This document shows positions 1 to 7,560 of a DNA stretch of 64,000 nt, in pieces. Every line of letters starts with the position of its first letter. Within the stretch, counting starts at the first letter, position 1. The notes under the pieces were generated by a model. The model was not told where the DNA came from. It searched no databases and was given only the letters and a program-made list of their open reading frames with translations. Source of the stretch: Duganella zoogloeoides (GTDB taxonomy: Bacteria; Pseudomonadota; Gammaproteobacteria; Burkholderiales; Burkholderiaceae_D); NCBI RefSeq assembly GCF_034479515.1, contig NZ_CP140152.1, positions 6,257,843 to 6,321,842 of the forward strand. Reading direction: 5' to 3'. The position numbers and the translations under genes are program-made.

Positions 1-695
1 AGGAAGAAATTTTCGTTGGTCCAGGTGTTGCGCAGCACCTCATACGAGGCGCCGGCCGTCTTCGGATCGTGGATGAGCAGCGCCCCGGCCGCACCAAGCC
101 GTGCCGCCATCTCGAACTTGTAGGCCCAGCGGCCGTAGTAGCTGCCGGCGCCCGTGCCGAACTCCTTCACGCCGGGCGGATCGCCGGCCAGCATGACCAG
201 GGTTTTGCCCTTGAGGTCGATACCCTTGTAGTCGTCCCAGCGCAACGCCGGCGCCTGGATGCCGTAGCCGACGAACACCAGCTCGGAACCATGGACGTCG
301 ATCTCTTTTTGCGGGCGTGCCGACCAGGCCACGTAGTCGTCGCCGAACTTGAGCTGGGTAGAGTTGCCACCGATGCTGTAGCTGAGCGTGGGATAGCTGG
401 AAATGGCGGCCAGCGACACCGCCTGCACGTAGCTGCCGTCCGGGTTGCCGGGCGCCAGTCCGAGCTGCCTGAACTGTTGTTGCAGGTAGTCGATGGTGGT
501 TTTTTCGCCGGGCGAGCCGGGCGCGCGGCCTTCGAACTGGTCGGACGACAAGGTGGTCACATGGGCCAGCCAGCTGGCGCTGTCGATGGCGCGGCGCGCT
601 GCCGGCGACGGCTGCGCCGTCTGCGATGCAGGCGTGGCTGCCAGGCTGGATGAAATGCACAAGGCCACCAGCGCCGCCGACAGAAGGAGTTTCAT
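1..695 (-). CDS. M28-family metallopeptidase, N-terminal part (runs off the window)
   Basis: The 5' part of the gene is inside the window and the 3' part lies beyond base 1; about 231 codons are visible. The product begins MKLLLSAALVALCISSSLAA, a classic Sec signal peptide. It continues with a TTLSSDQFEGRAPGSPGE segment, typical of the N-terminus of secreted M28 aminopeptidases, and then a PA-domain-like stretch (GYGIQAPALRWDDYKGIDLKG, LAGDPPG, AARLGAAGALLIHDP). The zinc ligands of M28 enzymes would lie downstream, outside the window, so catalysis cannot be checked. Known role of the family: exported zinc exopeptidases that release N-terminal amino acids in the periplasm or outside the cell. 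The ATG at 693-695 was chosen because it starts the signal peptide; no strong ribosome-binding site precedes it. It is divergent from the chemoreceptor gene. Confidence 0.8.
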   Translation of the reverse strand, partial: MKLLLSAALVALCISSSLAATPASQTAQPSPAARRAIDSASWLAHVTTLSSDQFEGRAPGSPGEKTTIDYLQQQFRQLGLAPGNPDGSYVQAVSLAAISSYPTLSYSIGGNSTQLKFGDDYVAWSARPQKEIDVHGSELVFVGYGIQAPALRWDDYKGIDLKGKTLVMLAGDPPGVKEFGTGAGSYYGRWAYKFEMAARLGAAGALLIHDPKTAGASYEVLRNTWTNENFF

Positions 696-884
696 AAAAA
701 GCACAATTGTTAAGATAGGTTATCGCCATTCTGACAGATTTTGTTTCTTGTGTGCACCTACTAGCAACCTTTCTTATGGCTTTCAGCAGCCTCGCATTTA
801 AACAACACCCCTACTTTATTTATCCGCTGCACAGGAACCATTTCTGTATTCTTGTTCTCTAAAGAAACAAAAAGGAGACCTGCC

Positions 885-2498
885 ATGAACAAACTGTCGT
901 TCCAGCAAAAACTGTGGGTACCGTTGCTGTGCAGCCTGCTGTGCATCACCGTGATCTTCGTGGTCCACGCCTTTCAGACGCGCGAGCTGCGCGTCGAGGA
1001 ACGCAAGAACGAGTTGCGCCATATCGACGACGCCGGCCTCTCCATCGTCAAGCAATTCGGCGACAAGGCCGCGTCCGGCGCCATGAGCAGGGACGATGCG
1101 CAAAAGCAGGCGCTCGAACTGATCCGGGGACTGCGCTACGGCAAGGATGGCTACATCACCATCACCCGCGGCACGGTTTCGCTGATGAATCCGTTCAAGG
1201 CCGAGACCGACGGCAAGGACGTGGGCGACGTCAAGGACCCTCATGGCACGTACCTGTACCGCGACATCCTGGCGGCCGGCTCCTCGCCCGAGGGTTCCGG
1301 CTTCGTCAACTATTACTGGACCCGCCCGGGCACGACCGAGCCGGTACCCAAGCTCAGCCGTGTGCAGCGCTACGCGCCGTGGGAGTGGAACCTGGTCACC
1401 GGCGTGTACACCGATGACATCGACGGCGCCTTCCGCGCCTCGCTGGCCAGGTCGGGCGGCTTGTTGCTGGCCGTGTACGCGCTGCTGTGGGGCATCGTCA
1501 GCATGGTCAACCGCAGCGTGCGGCGCTCGATCGGCGGCGATCCCGCCTACGTGGGCGAAGTGGCGCGCCGCATCGCCGAGGGCGACCTGAGCGCCGAGAT
1601 CCGTACCGGCGCCGGCGACCAGGACAGCATCCTGGCTGCCATGAAAGCCATGCAGGCGCGCCTGTCGGACACCATCGGCGACATCCGCCGCAGCGCCGAC
1701 ACCATCGCCACCGCCTCGAGCGAGATCGCCAGCGGCAATATGGACTTGTCGGCCCGCACCGAATCGCAGGCCAGCTCGCTCGAAGAAACGGCCGCATCGA
1801 TGGAGGAACTGACTTCCACTGTGACCCAGAACGCCGCCAACGCAGTGCAGGCCAACAACCTGGTGCAGTCGGCCTCGAGCGTGGCGGCGCAGGGCGGCAA
1901 GGTGGTGTCGCAGGTGGTGCAGACCATGGAAACCATCAATGCCTCGGCCACCCGCATCGTCGATATCATCTCGGTGATCGATGGTATCGCCTTCCAGACC
2001 AACATCCTGGCCCTGAACGCGGCGGTGGAAGCGGCGCGCGCCGGCGAGCAGGGCCGTGGTTTCGCGGTAGTCGCTTCCGAGGTGCGCAACCTGGCGCAAC
2101 GGTCGGCAGCGGCGGCAAAAGAGATCAAGGAACTGATTAACTCGTCGGTGGACAGCATCAGCGCCGGCAGCGCGCTGGTGGCCGAGGCCGGCACCACGAT
2201 GGACCAGGTGGTGGCCAGCGTCTCGAAGGTCACGCAGATCATGGCGGCGATCACCGACGCATCGAGCGAGCAGAGCACGGGGATCGGCCACGTCAACATG
2301 GCGATTACTGAGATGGATTCGGTGACGCAGCAAAACGCTGCGCTGGTGGAACAGGCTGCCGCTGCGGCCGGCAGCATGCAGGAGCAGGCGGGGAACCTGG
2401 CGGAGCTGGTGAGCCGGTTCAGGCTGGGTGGGGACGGTGGTGCCGTCGTGGCAAAGCGTATGCGCCTGGTACCGCAGCGCGTTGCCCTGAGCCGCTAG
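885..2498 (+). CDS. Methyl-accepting chemotaxis protein with single-Cache sensor
   Basis: A 537-residue chemoreceptor. An inner-membrane helix (about residues 11-31) is followed by a periplasmic single-Cache-like domain (about 35-185; features such as GYITITRGTVSLMNPF, LVTGVYTDDID), a second membrane helix (about 190-210), a HAMP-like linker (210-270) and a cytoplasmic signalling domain. The highly conserved hairpin tip is at about 361-405 (IDGIAFQTNILALNAAVEAARAGE). Single-Cache receptors of this type commonly sense small organic acids, but the ligand here is unknown. The ATG at 885 is preceded by AAAGGAG at 871-877; an in-frame upstream TTG lacks such a site. There is no C-terminal CheR/CheB pentapeptide. 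It lies alone, with no che genes nearby, as usual for dispersed receptors. Confidence 0.93.
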   Translation: MNKLSFQQKLWVPLLCSLLCITVIFVVHAFQTRELRVEERKNELRHIDDAGLSIVKQFGDKAASGAMSRDDAQKQALELIRGLRYGKDGYITITRGTVSLMNPFKAETDGKDVGDVKDPHGTYLYRDILAAGSSPEGSGFVNYYWTRPGTTEPVPKLSRVQRYAPWEWNLVTGVYTDDIDGAFRASLARSGGLLLAVYALLWGIVSMVNRSVRRSIGGDPAYVGEVARRIAEGDLSAEIRTGAGDQDSILAAMKAMQARLSDTIGDIRRSADTIATASSEIASGNMDLSARTESQASSLEETAASMEELTSTVTQNAANAVQANNLVQSASSVAAQGGKVVSQVVQTMETINASATRIVDIISVIDGIAFQTNILALNAAVEAARAGEQGRGFAVVASEVRNLAQRSAAAAKEIKELINSSVDSISAGSALVAEAGTTMDQVVASVSKVTQIMAAITDASSEQSTGIGHVNMAITEMDSVTQQNAALVEQAAAAAGSMQEQAGNLAELVSRFRLGGDGGAVVAKRMRLVPQRVALSR

Positions 2499-2499
2499 C

Positions 2500-2952
2500 T
2501 TATTGCGCCGGTGCTGGTGCCGGGGTTGCCGGGACCGTAACCGGGACCGGCTCCAGCACCGCCTCCTCGAACACGAACTTGCCGCCGTCGTCGCGGAACA
2601 CGCCGATCAGTTCGCCGCCGTCGCCCTTGACGTCGGGATACATGGTGCAGGTCTGCGATTCCACCTGCCACAGTTCGCTGCCCGAGCGCAGGGTCCAGAC
2701 GTTGTCGCCGCCGGACAGCACTTCGATTTCCACTTCGTCAGCGGGCAGATCGGTCAGTTCGAAACGGCGCATGCAGTCGGGCAGGCGCTGCATGATCAGC
2801 TCGACCGTGGTGACATTACTCCAGAAGTATTTTTGGGCGCGGTGCACGGTCAGCGCATGGCTGCCGGCCTTGCCATCAACGAAGTACGAGGCGGAATCAT
2901 CGACGCAGGCCGTCAACAGCAGCGGCATCAGGAGGATCAGTGTCTTGCGCAT
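2500..2952 (-). CDS. Putative lipoprotein, function unknown
   Basis: A 150-residue protein starting MRKTLILLMPLLLTACVDDS, a lipoprotein signal with lipobox LTAC (Cys16); the Asp at +2/+3 could favour inner-membrane retention. The mature part holds two further Cys (PDCMRRFEL and SQTCTMYP) and a Pro/Ala-rich tail (VPVTVPATPAPAPAQ). No enzyme motif is recognised. It converges on the chemoreceptor gene, with stop codons one base apart. Likely a small envelope lipoprotein; the family was not identified. Confidence 0.75.
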   Translation of the reverse strand: MRKTLILLMPLLLTACVDDSASYFVDGKAGSHALTVHRAQKYFWSNVTTVELIMQRLPDCMRRFELTDLPADEVEIEVLSGGDNVWTLRSGSELWQVESQTCTMYPDVKGDGGELIGVFRDDGGKFVFEEAVLEPVPVTVPATPAPAPAQ

Positions 2953-3015
2953 GGGCGTGTTTCCATTCTTGACGGCAAACGGGATGCCCCATTATAGCGC
3001 CCACGCGCAGTGGCC

Positions 3016-3630
3016 TTAGAAGCGGTAACCGACACCCACGCCGACCAGCACCGGATCGACCTTCACGCGGCTGGCCTTGGCGCCGCCGATGAACACGTCG
3101 CTGCGGATCTGCACTTTTTTCACATCGAAGTTCAGCGACCAGTTCTTGTCGAGCTGGTAGTCCACGCCTGCCTGCACCGCCAGGCCAAAGCTGTCGTTCT
3201 CCAGGTCGGCGCCGCCGCCCAGCAGGTTTACGCTCGAGATGCGCGTGTAGTTGATGCCGGCGCCCAGGTAGGGCTTGAGCGGCGTGCTGTTGGTGAAGTG
3301 GTATTGCAGCAGCAGCGACGGCGGCAGGTGCTTGAAGGTGCCGATCTTGCCGCCGTCAAGGTACACATCGTGTTTTTGCGGATAGGTGAGGACCAGCTCG
3401 GCCGCCCAGTTGGGCGTGAAGAAGTACGAGATATCGACTTCGGGAATGGTCTTGTCGCTCACGGTGATACGGTCCGACGCGCCCACGCCCGCCACCGGCG
3501 CCGACTTGTCGGCCGGATCGAGGTACACCGCGCGGGCGCGCACTTGCCAGGGGCTCTCTTGCGCCGTCGCGGCGCCAATGTTCAAGGTCAGGGTTGCCAG
3601 TACGGCTGCTGCGGCGATCAGTTTGCTCAT
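3016..3630 (-). CDS. ompW: OmpW-family outer-membrane protein
   Basis: A 204-residue outer-membrane beta-barrel protein of the OmpW family. It has a signal peptide (MSKLIAAAAVLATLTLNIGAATAQ), the N-terminal family element SPWQVRARAVYLDPAD, the strands VDISYFFTPNWAAELVLTYP and PSLLLQYHF, PYLGAGINYT, and a terminal aromatic residue (GVGYRF) recognised by the Bam machinery. OmpW forms an eight-stranded barrel with a hydrophobic channel for small hydrophobic molecules. The ATG at 3628-3630 is chosen because AAGGAA lies at an ideal distance; a GTG two codons upstream is too close to that site. A near-consensus FNR/ANR box lies about 195 bases upstream, fitting the known oxygen control of ompW in other bacteria. 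Confidence 0.92.
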   Translation of the reverse strand: MSKLIAAAAVLATLTLNIGAATAQESPWQVRARAVYLDPADKSAPVAGVGASDRITVSDKTIPEVDISYFFTPNWAAELVLTYPQKHDVYLDGGKIGTFKHLPPSLLLQYHFTNSTPLKPYLGAGINYTRISSVNLLGGGADLENDSFGLAVQAGVDYQLDKNWSLNFDVKKVQIRSDVFIGGAKASRVKVDPVLVGVGVGYRF

Positions 3631-3824
3631 TTTCACTTCCTTTAAAAGTAACCTGCTCTCGGTTGGCCGGCAAGCGTGTGCATTGCTGCCGGCGCGACAG
3701 AGTATGTGGGCGCCGCCCGTGGCGATAATCTGCCGCTCGGGGTGTACGCCCTATGCCACACGGCATATTTCTACGGGTCGTTTAGTAACAGGAGGAAGTG
3801 TATTGATCAGGAGCATGAAAATCC

Positions 3825-3838
3825 TTGATCCAGGTCAA
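3825..3838 (-). promoter_or_regulatory. FNR/ANR-type box upstream of ompW
   Basis: TTGATCCAGGTCAA matches the FNR/ANR consensus TTGAT-N4-ATCAA in 9 of 10 defined bases. It lies between the solute-binding-protein stop codon and ompW. If it works at the usual -41.5 position it would place the ompW transcript start near 3790, giving a leader of about 160 nt. Confidence 0.5.
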
Positions 3839-3849
3839 AACGGACGGTC

Positions 3850-4575
3850 TTAGCGGTAGCGGGCGACGATCTGGTCGATCATGCCTTCGCGCGCCATGTC
3901 GTCGAGCGCGTTGTTGATGTCGAGGAAGGGTACCCGGCTTTTGCGCGAGACCGCGCAGTGGGTCTTGAAGGCGGCGAACACCAGCTGCGTCTGCACGGTG
4001 AGGGCGGTGTTGTTGCGTCGCAGGTAGGCCAGCGTGGTTTCGCTGAGGATGGTGTACGGCACCGTGCCCTTGACCATCGCTTGCAGGTTCAGTTCCATGG
4101 TGGGCGCATCGACCCGCATGAAATGCGGCCCCAGCACTTGCGAGATGCGCGTGTAGCGGTAGTGGACCACCGTGCCCACGCGCTTGTCGCGCAAGTCTTT
4201 CAGCGACGCGAGCGGCTTAGCGTCGCGCTGGCCGGCGATTACTTCCGCATCGGGAAACAGCGGCGAGGTCCACTGGTAGTCGCCGTCGATCCACGCCGGC
4301 ATCACGTGGCACAGCAAGTCGGCGCGGCCGTCGGACAGCAGCGGCTTGACCTCTTTGTTGAACGCGGCCACGTACGACGGCTGGCGGCCCAGGCGCTGCG
4401 CCAGCGCGTCACCGACGTCCTTGAGCATGCCGCCCGCCAGCACGCCATGCTCGAAGCGGGCAAGCGGCATGGTCGATTCCTGCGGCGCCACCATGACCAA
4501 TTCGCCTGCCGCAGCCGTCGGCAACGCGCAGGCCAGCAGCGCGGCGGACATCAGGGCAGGGAGGCGTACAGGCAT
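3850..4575 (-). CDS. Periplasmic solute-binding protein (SBP_bac_3-like)
   Basis: A 241-residue exported protein with a signal peptide (MPVRLPALMSAALLACALPTAAA). The fold signature is that of family 3 substrate-binding proteins: GMLKDVGDALAQRLG (the ligand-site 'G.d.Dl...iA..lg' region), DGRADLLCHVMP, LKDLRDKRVGTVVHYRY near the hinge, and a C-terminal ALDDMAREGMIDQIVARY helix. Family members usually bind polar amino acids for ABC importers, but no permease or ATPase is adjacent, so it may be a solitary sensor or scavenger. The ATG at 4573-4575 follows GTGGAAAA; a TATAAT at 4606-4611 sits just upstream, so the two earlier in-frame ATGs (4593, 4599) lie at or before the likely transcript start. 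Confidence 0.75.
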   Translation of the reverse strand: MPVRLPALMSAALLACALPTAAAGELVMVAPQESTMPLARFEHGVLAGGMLKDVGDALAQRLGRQPSYVAAFNKEVKPLLSDGRADLLCHVMPAWIDGDYQWTSPLFPDAEVIAGQRDAKPLASLKDLRDKRVGTVVHYRYTRISQVLGPHFMRVDAPTMELNLQAMVKGTVPYTILSETTLAYLRRNNTALTVQTQLVFAAFKTHCAVSRKSRVPFLDINNALDDMAREGMIDQIVARYR

Positions 4576-4725
4576 GGTTTTTCCACGAAGCATGAACATC
4601 CCGCGATTATAGCGGCCCCGGGGGCGCAAGATGGGCGCAAGGCGCCCGCAATGTTCGTCCGCGCACAGGCATCGCAGGTAGAGCGTGGCATCTTGATAGG
4701 CCCTATCCCACTCACGGAGGACTTC

Positions 4726-5286
4726 ATGAATACGCCCAACAACGGCAGCTTGTCCGGCAAGCGCATCGCCATCCTGATGACCGACGGCGTCGAACAGGTC
4801 GAGTACGAGCAGCCACGCCAGTTCCTGGAAGAACATGGCGCCGAGGTCACGCTGATTTCGCCGAAAGCCAAGGGCGAACAGGTGCAGGGCTTTGAGCACC
4901 TGACGGCCTCGCGCCAGTTCGCGGTGGAACGCGATGTCAAAGAAGCCAACGCCGGCGACTACGACGCCCTGGTGCTGCCGGGCGGCGTGGCCAACCCGGA
5001 CGCGCTGCGCCTGTCGGAACCATCGATCGCCTTCATCCGCGATTTCGGCGCCACCGGCAAACCGATCGCCTCGATCTGCCACGGTCCGTGGACCCTGATC
5101 GACGCCGGCCTGGTGGACGGCCGCAAGCTGACCAGCTGGCCCAGCCTGAAAGGCGACCTGCGCAACGCTGGCGCGGCGTGGGAGGATGCCGAGGTCGTGG
5201 TCGATGGCAACCTGATCACCAGCCGCAAGCCGGACGACATTCCGGCCTTCAATAAGGCCTTGCAGCAACAACTGCTGACGGCATAA
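4726..5286 (+). CDS. DJ-1/PfpI family protein (YhbO/PfpI-type)
   Basis: A 186-residue cytoplasmic protein of the DJ-1/PfpI superfamily. The core beta-strand motif RIAILMTDGVEQVEYEQPR carries the conserved Glu, YDALVLPGG leads to the active site, and the nucleophile elbow is SICHGPWTLIDAG with the reactive Cys in CHG. Homologues are reported as stress-inducible proteins with glyoxalase III or deglycase-like activity on methylglyoxal, or as peptidases; the exact activity cannot be read from sequence. The ATG at 4726 is preceded by GGAGG at 4716-4720. It is divergent from the solute-binding-protein gene, sharing a 150-base promoter region. Confidence 0.9.
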   Translation: MNTPNNGSLSGKRIAILMTDGVEQVEYEQPRQFLEEHGAEVTLISPKAKGEQVQGFEHLTASRQFAVERDVKEANAGDYDALVLPGGVANPDALRLSEPSIAFIRDFGATGKPIASICHGPWTLIDAGLVDGRKLTSWPSLKGDLRNAGAAWEDAEVVVDGNLITSRKPDDIPAFNKALQQQLLTA

Positions 5287-5290
5287 AACA

Positions 5291-5316
5291 CGGCGCCTTC
5301 GCGCCAGCGAAGGTGC
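5291..5316 (+). terminator. Hairpin after the PfpI gene, possible terminator
   Basis: GCGCCTTCG and CGAAGGTGC form a 9-pair stem (one G-U) just after the stop codon. There is no U-tract, so intrinsic termination is uncertain. The rest of the 158-base gap to the next gene shows nothing clear. Confidence 0.3.
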
Positions 5317-5444
5317 AGATCTGCAAGCCCGTCTGCGTGATCTAAAACGTGCTTTCTTATTGGCAAACGAGCGCTAAACTCAAGCCGTAACACGTAGACT
5401 GGTATTGCAACCGACCTCATGCGTCTAAACCCAGGGAGACCATC

Positions 5445-6365
5445 ATGACACACGTACTCGCAGCTGTTTTCGAAACCAGTGCCGAAGCCAACCGTGCCAA
5501 GGACGAACTGATACTGAGCGGTTATGACCGCGACACCATCCGTGTGAGCGATTCCGTCGGCGTTGCCGGCACCCATCACATCAACGACGACGAATCCATC
5601 CTCGGCAGCATCAAGACCATGTTCAGCGACCTGCTGGGCCGCGAGCACGCGGACCGCAGCATCTATGCGGAAGCATTGAATCGCGGCCACGTGGTACTGA
5701 CCATCAACACCACCAGCCAGGAAACCGCCGAACGCGCCGCCGACATCATCGACGACTTCAACCCGATCGACATCGACGAGCACGAAACCATGTGGCGCGC
5801 CAGCGGGTGGACCGGCGCCGACGCGCTGCGCAGCGGCACCGGCATGCAGCAGACCACGCTCAACTCGCAGCAGACCGCCGTGCCTGAATACCACGGCATT
5901 CGTCCGCGCGAAGAGGCGGTCGATTTCGCCCGCACCGAGCAGCTGGCCACCACCGGCTCGCTGCAACGCGGCGAGGAGCTGCCACCGGTGATCGAAGGCC
6001 TGGCGCCGCCGATCTCGGTGGAGCCGACCGTGCAGCGCAGCGGCATGCGCATCTACCCGCGCGACGTGGCCACACCGAACCAGGACAGCCTGAACATCCT
6101 GCGCGGCGACGACAGCGCCAGCGACCCGGCCTACTTCCGCTCGCACTGGGAGAAGACCTACTCGTACACTGGCGGCACCTTCCAGGACTACGACCCGGCT
6201 TACCGCTACGGCGAATCGATGGCCGGCAACCCCGGCTACAAGGACAAGCCTTGGGAAAGCGCGGAACCGGATTTGCGCAGCAGCTGGGAGTCGAACCACC
6301 CGCAGTCGAGCTGGGAAAAGTTCAAGGATGCGGTAAGGGAGGGTTGGGAGCGCGTGACGAAATAA
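5445..6365 (+). CDS. Putative stress protein with general-stress-17M-like N-terminal domain
   Basis: A 306-residue, acidic, soluble protein without signal peptide. The first 110 residues (THVLAAVFETSAEANRAKDEL, HVVLTINTTSQETAERAADII) look like the ferredoxin-like fold of general stress protein 17M/YflT-type domains. The remainder is low-complexity and hydrophilic, rich in Tyr, Trp, Asp and Arg (YRYGESMAGNPGYKDKPWESAEPDL). That composition resembles stress-tolerance proteins that share this domain, but no reaction is known. The start at 5445 is supported by AGGGAG a few bases upstream. Its last 44 bases overlap the 3' end of jetD on the opposite strand. Confidence 0.7.
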   Translation: MTHVLAAVFETSAEANRAKDELILSGYDRDTIRVSDSVGVAGTHHINDDESILGSIKTMFSDLLGREHADRSIYAEALNRGHVVLTINTTSQETAERAADIIDDFNPIDIDEHETMWRASGWTGADALRSGTGMQQTTLNSQQTAVPEYHGIRPREEAVDFARTEQLATTGSLQRGEELPPVIEGLAPPISVEPTVQRSGMRIYPRDVATPNQDSLNILRGDDSASDPAYFRSHWEKTYSYTGGTFQDYDPAYRYGESMAGNPGYKDKPWESAEPDLRSSWESNHPQSSWEKFKDAVREGWERVTK

Positions 6366-7560
6366 GAATCGCCTGCCACGCCACATTCCAGGCAATGCGC
6401 TCCTGTTCGAGCCGCACCGCCTGGCCCCAGCGCTGACTGCGCAATCCATCGTACATCGCATGTTCGTCCGCCGTCAGCGCGGACAGTGCCTCGGCTGCCG
6501 CCGGGGCCGCCTCGTGCGCCCACAGCGGCGCGAACCGCAGCAAAGTCTCCTCGTCCATCAGCAGCGATTCCAGGTGCGGTATCGCGATTCTCGCCCGGTG
6601 CAGGATGGCGTAGCCGTGGGTATCGATATCGCCCCAGTACAGGCACCGCGCGTGCGCCAGCCACGGCACGCCGGCCAGGTGGCCGACCGCGTAACCCAAT
6701 CCCATCACTGCCACCGCTCCCGGTAAATCCTGCAAGGCCAGGCCGGTTTGCAGGTTTTCCACGATGAGTACTACCGCCGGTTGCCAGGGCAGCGCGGCAA
6801 CCATGTCCAGTGGCGCGGTCAAATCCCCCAGGCCACCGACCACAGTACGTAGTGCGGGGTCGAGGATGCGCAGGCGCATGGTGGCAGGCGGCCGCCGCAG
6901 GCTGGCCAGAGTATAAATGTCGCTGCGAACTGTAGCCGGATCAGCATCCGCTTGCGCAGCAGTAGTCGGGGCGCGGCCTCCGCGCAGCGCTCCCAGCAGC
7001 AGGGCCAGCACGCCGCTGCGCGCTTCGAACCACTTGCTGTCCATGCCGGCCAGCGGCAACTGGCGCGGGTAAAGGCCGGCTGCATCGTGCGTGTTCAGCC
7101 AGTCCAGTACGTCCTGGAGGCGCTGGAAATCGGCGTCCGGAGAGTCGGCCAGCGTGTCGAACAGGCGTGGCAGTGTGGTGCGCAGCGGCGGCCAGCGCAG
7201 CAGCAAGTGCCGGCCGCGCGCCAGTGCCCGCTCCCAGCGTTCGCGTTCCCCGATCCAGCCGGCAGCGGCGTCGAGGTCGTCCAACAGCAGGGTGGCCGGC
7301 AGTTGCTGGGCGCCCAGGATTTTCCAGCGGCGTTCGACCCACGCCAGTTGGCCCGGGCCGCGCCAGTGGCGCCAGGCATCGGCCCAGGCGCGCACTGCCT
7401 GCGGCTGGGGCAGGGCTGCCGCTTCGGTGGGGATGCCGAGCGTGACCGGCAATTGCCAGGGTCGGCCGGTCGGCGCGTCCAATGCTGCCAACAGCCATTG
7501 CCGGTGCAGGCTGGCGTAGCGGCGGGCGAACCATAGCCGCACTTCATCGGGAAGCTTCAA
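6322..7560 (-). CDS. jetD: Wadjet type I component JetD (Toprim nuclease subunit)
   Basis: A 412-residue protein of the DUF3322/DUF2220 family, the nuclease subunit of Wadjet. The N-terminal half (LPDEVRLWFARRYASLHRQW) is the DUF3322 arm. The C-terminal half is a topoisomerase VI-like Toprim domain with the catalytic Glu in VVLIVENLQT and the metal-binding DxD in LYWGDIDTHGYAILHRAR. In characterised Wadjet systems JetD cleaves plasmid DNA that JetABC has captured and extruded. The start is a TTG at 7558-7560, preceded by GGAGG at good spacing and overlapping the end of jetC by 17 bases, so translation is probably coupled. All key residues are present, so the protein looks functional. Confidence 0.92.
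   Translation of the reverse strand: MKLPDEVRLWFARRYASLHRQWLLAALDAPTGRPWQLPVTLGIPTEAAALPQPQAVRAWADAWRHWRGPGQLAWVERRWKILGAQQLPATLLLDDLDAAAGWIGERERWERALARGRHLLLRWPPLRTTLPRLFDTLADSPDADFQRLQDVLDWLNTHDAAGLYPRQLPLAGMDSKWFEARSGVLALLLGALRGGRAPTTAAQADADPATVRSDIYTLASLRRPPATMRLRILDPALRTVVGGLGDLTAPLDMVAALPWQPAVVLIVENLQTGLALQDLPGAVAVMGLGYAVGHLAGVPWLAHARCLYWGDIDTHGYAILHRARIAIPHLESLLMDEETLLRFAPLWAHEAAPAAAEALSALTADEHAMYDGLRSQRWGQAVRLEQERIAWNVAWQAILISSRAPNPPLPHP

Noticed and set aside
816..2333. 505-codon open frame opposite the chemoreceptor gene
   Set aside because: It is a by-product of GC-rich codon use. It has no ribosome-binding site, is rich in His/Arg/Gly/Ala with no recognisable domain, and lies entirely antisense to a well-supported gene.
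3958..4725. Long N-terminal extension of the PfpI frame
   Set aside because: A perfect GGAGG site directly before the ATG at 4726 and the family's normal start fix the gene there. The upstream part is antisense to the solute-binding-protein gene.
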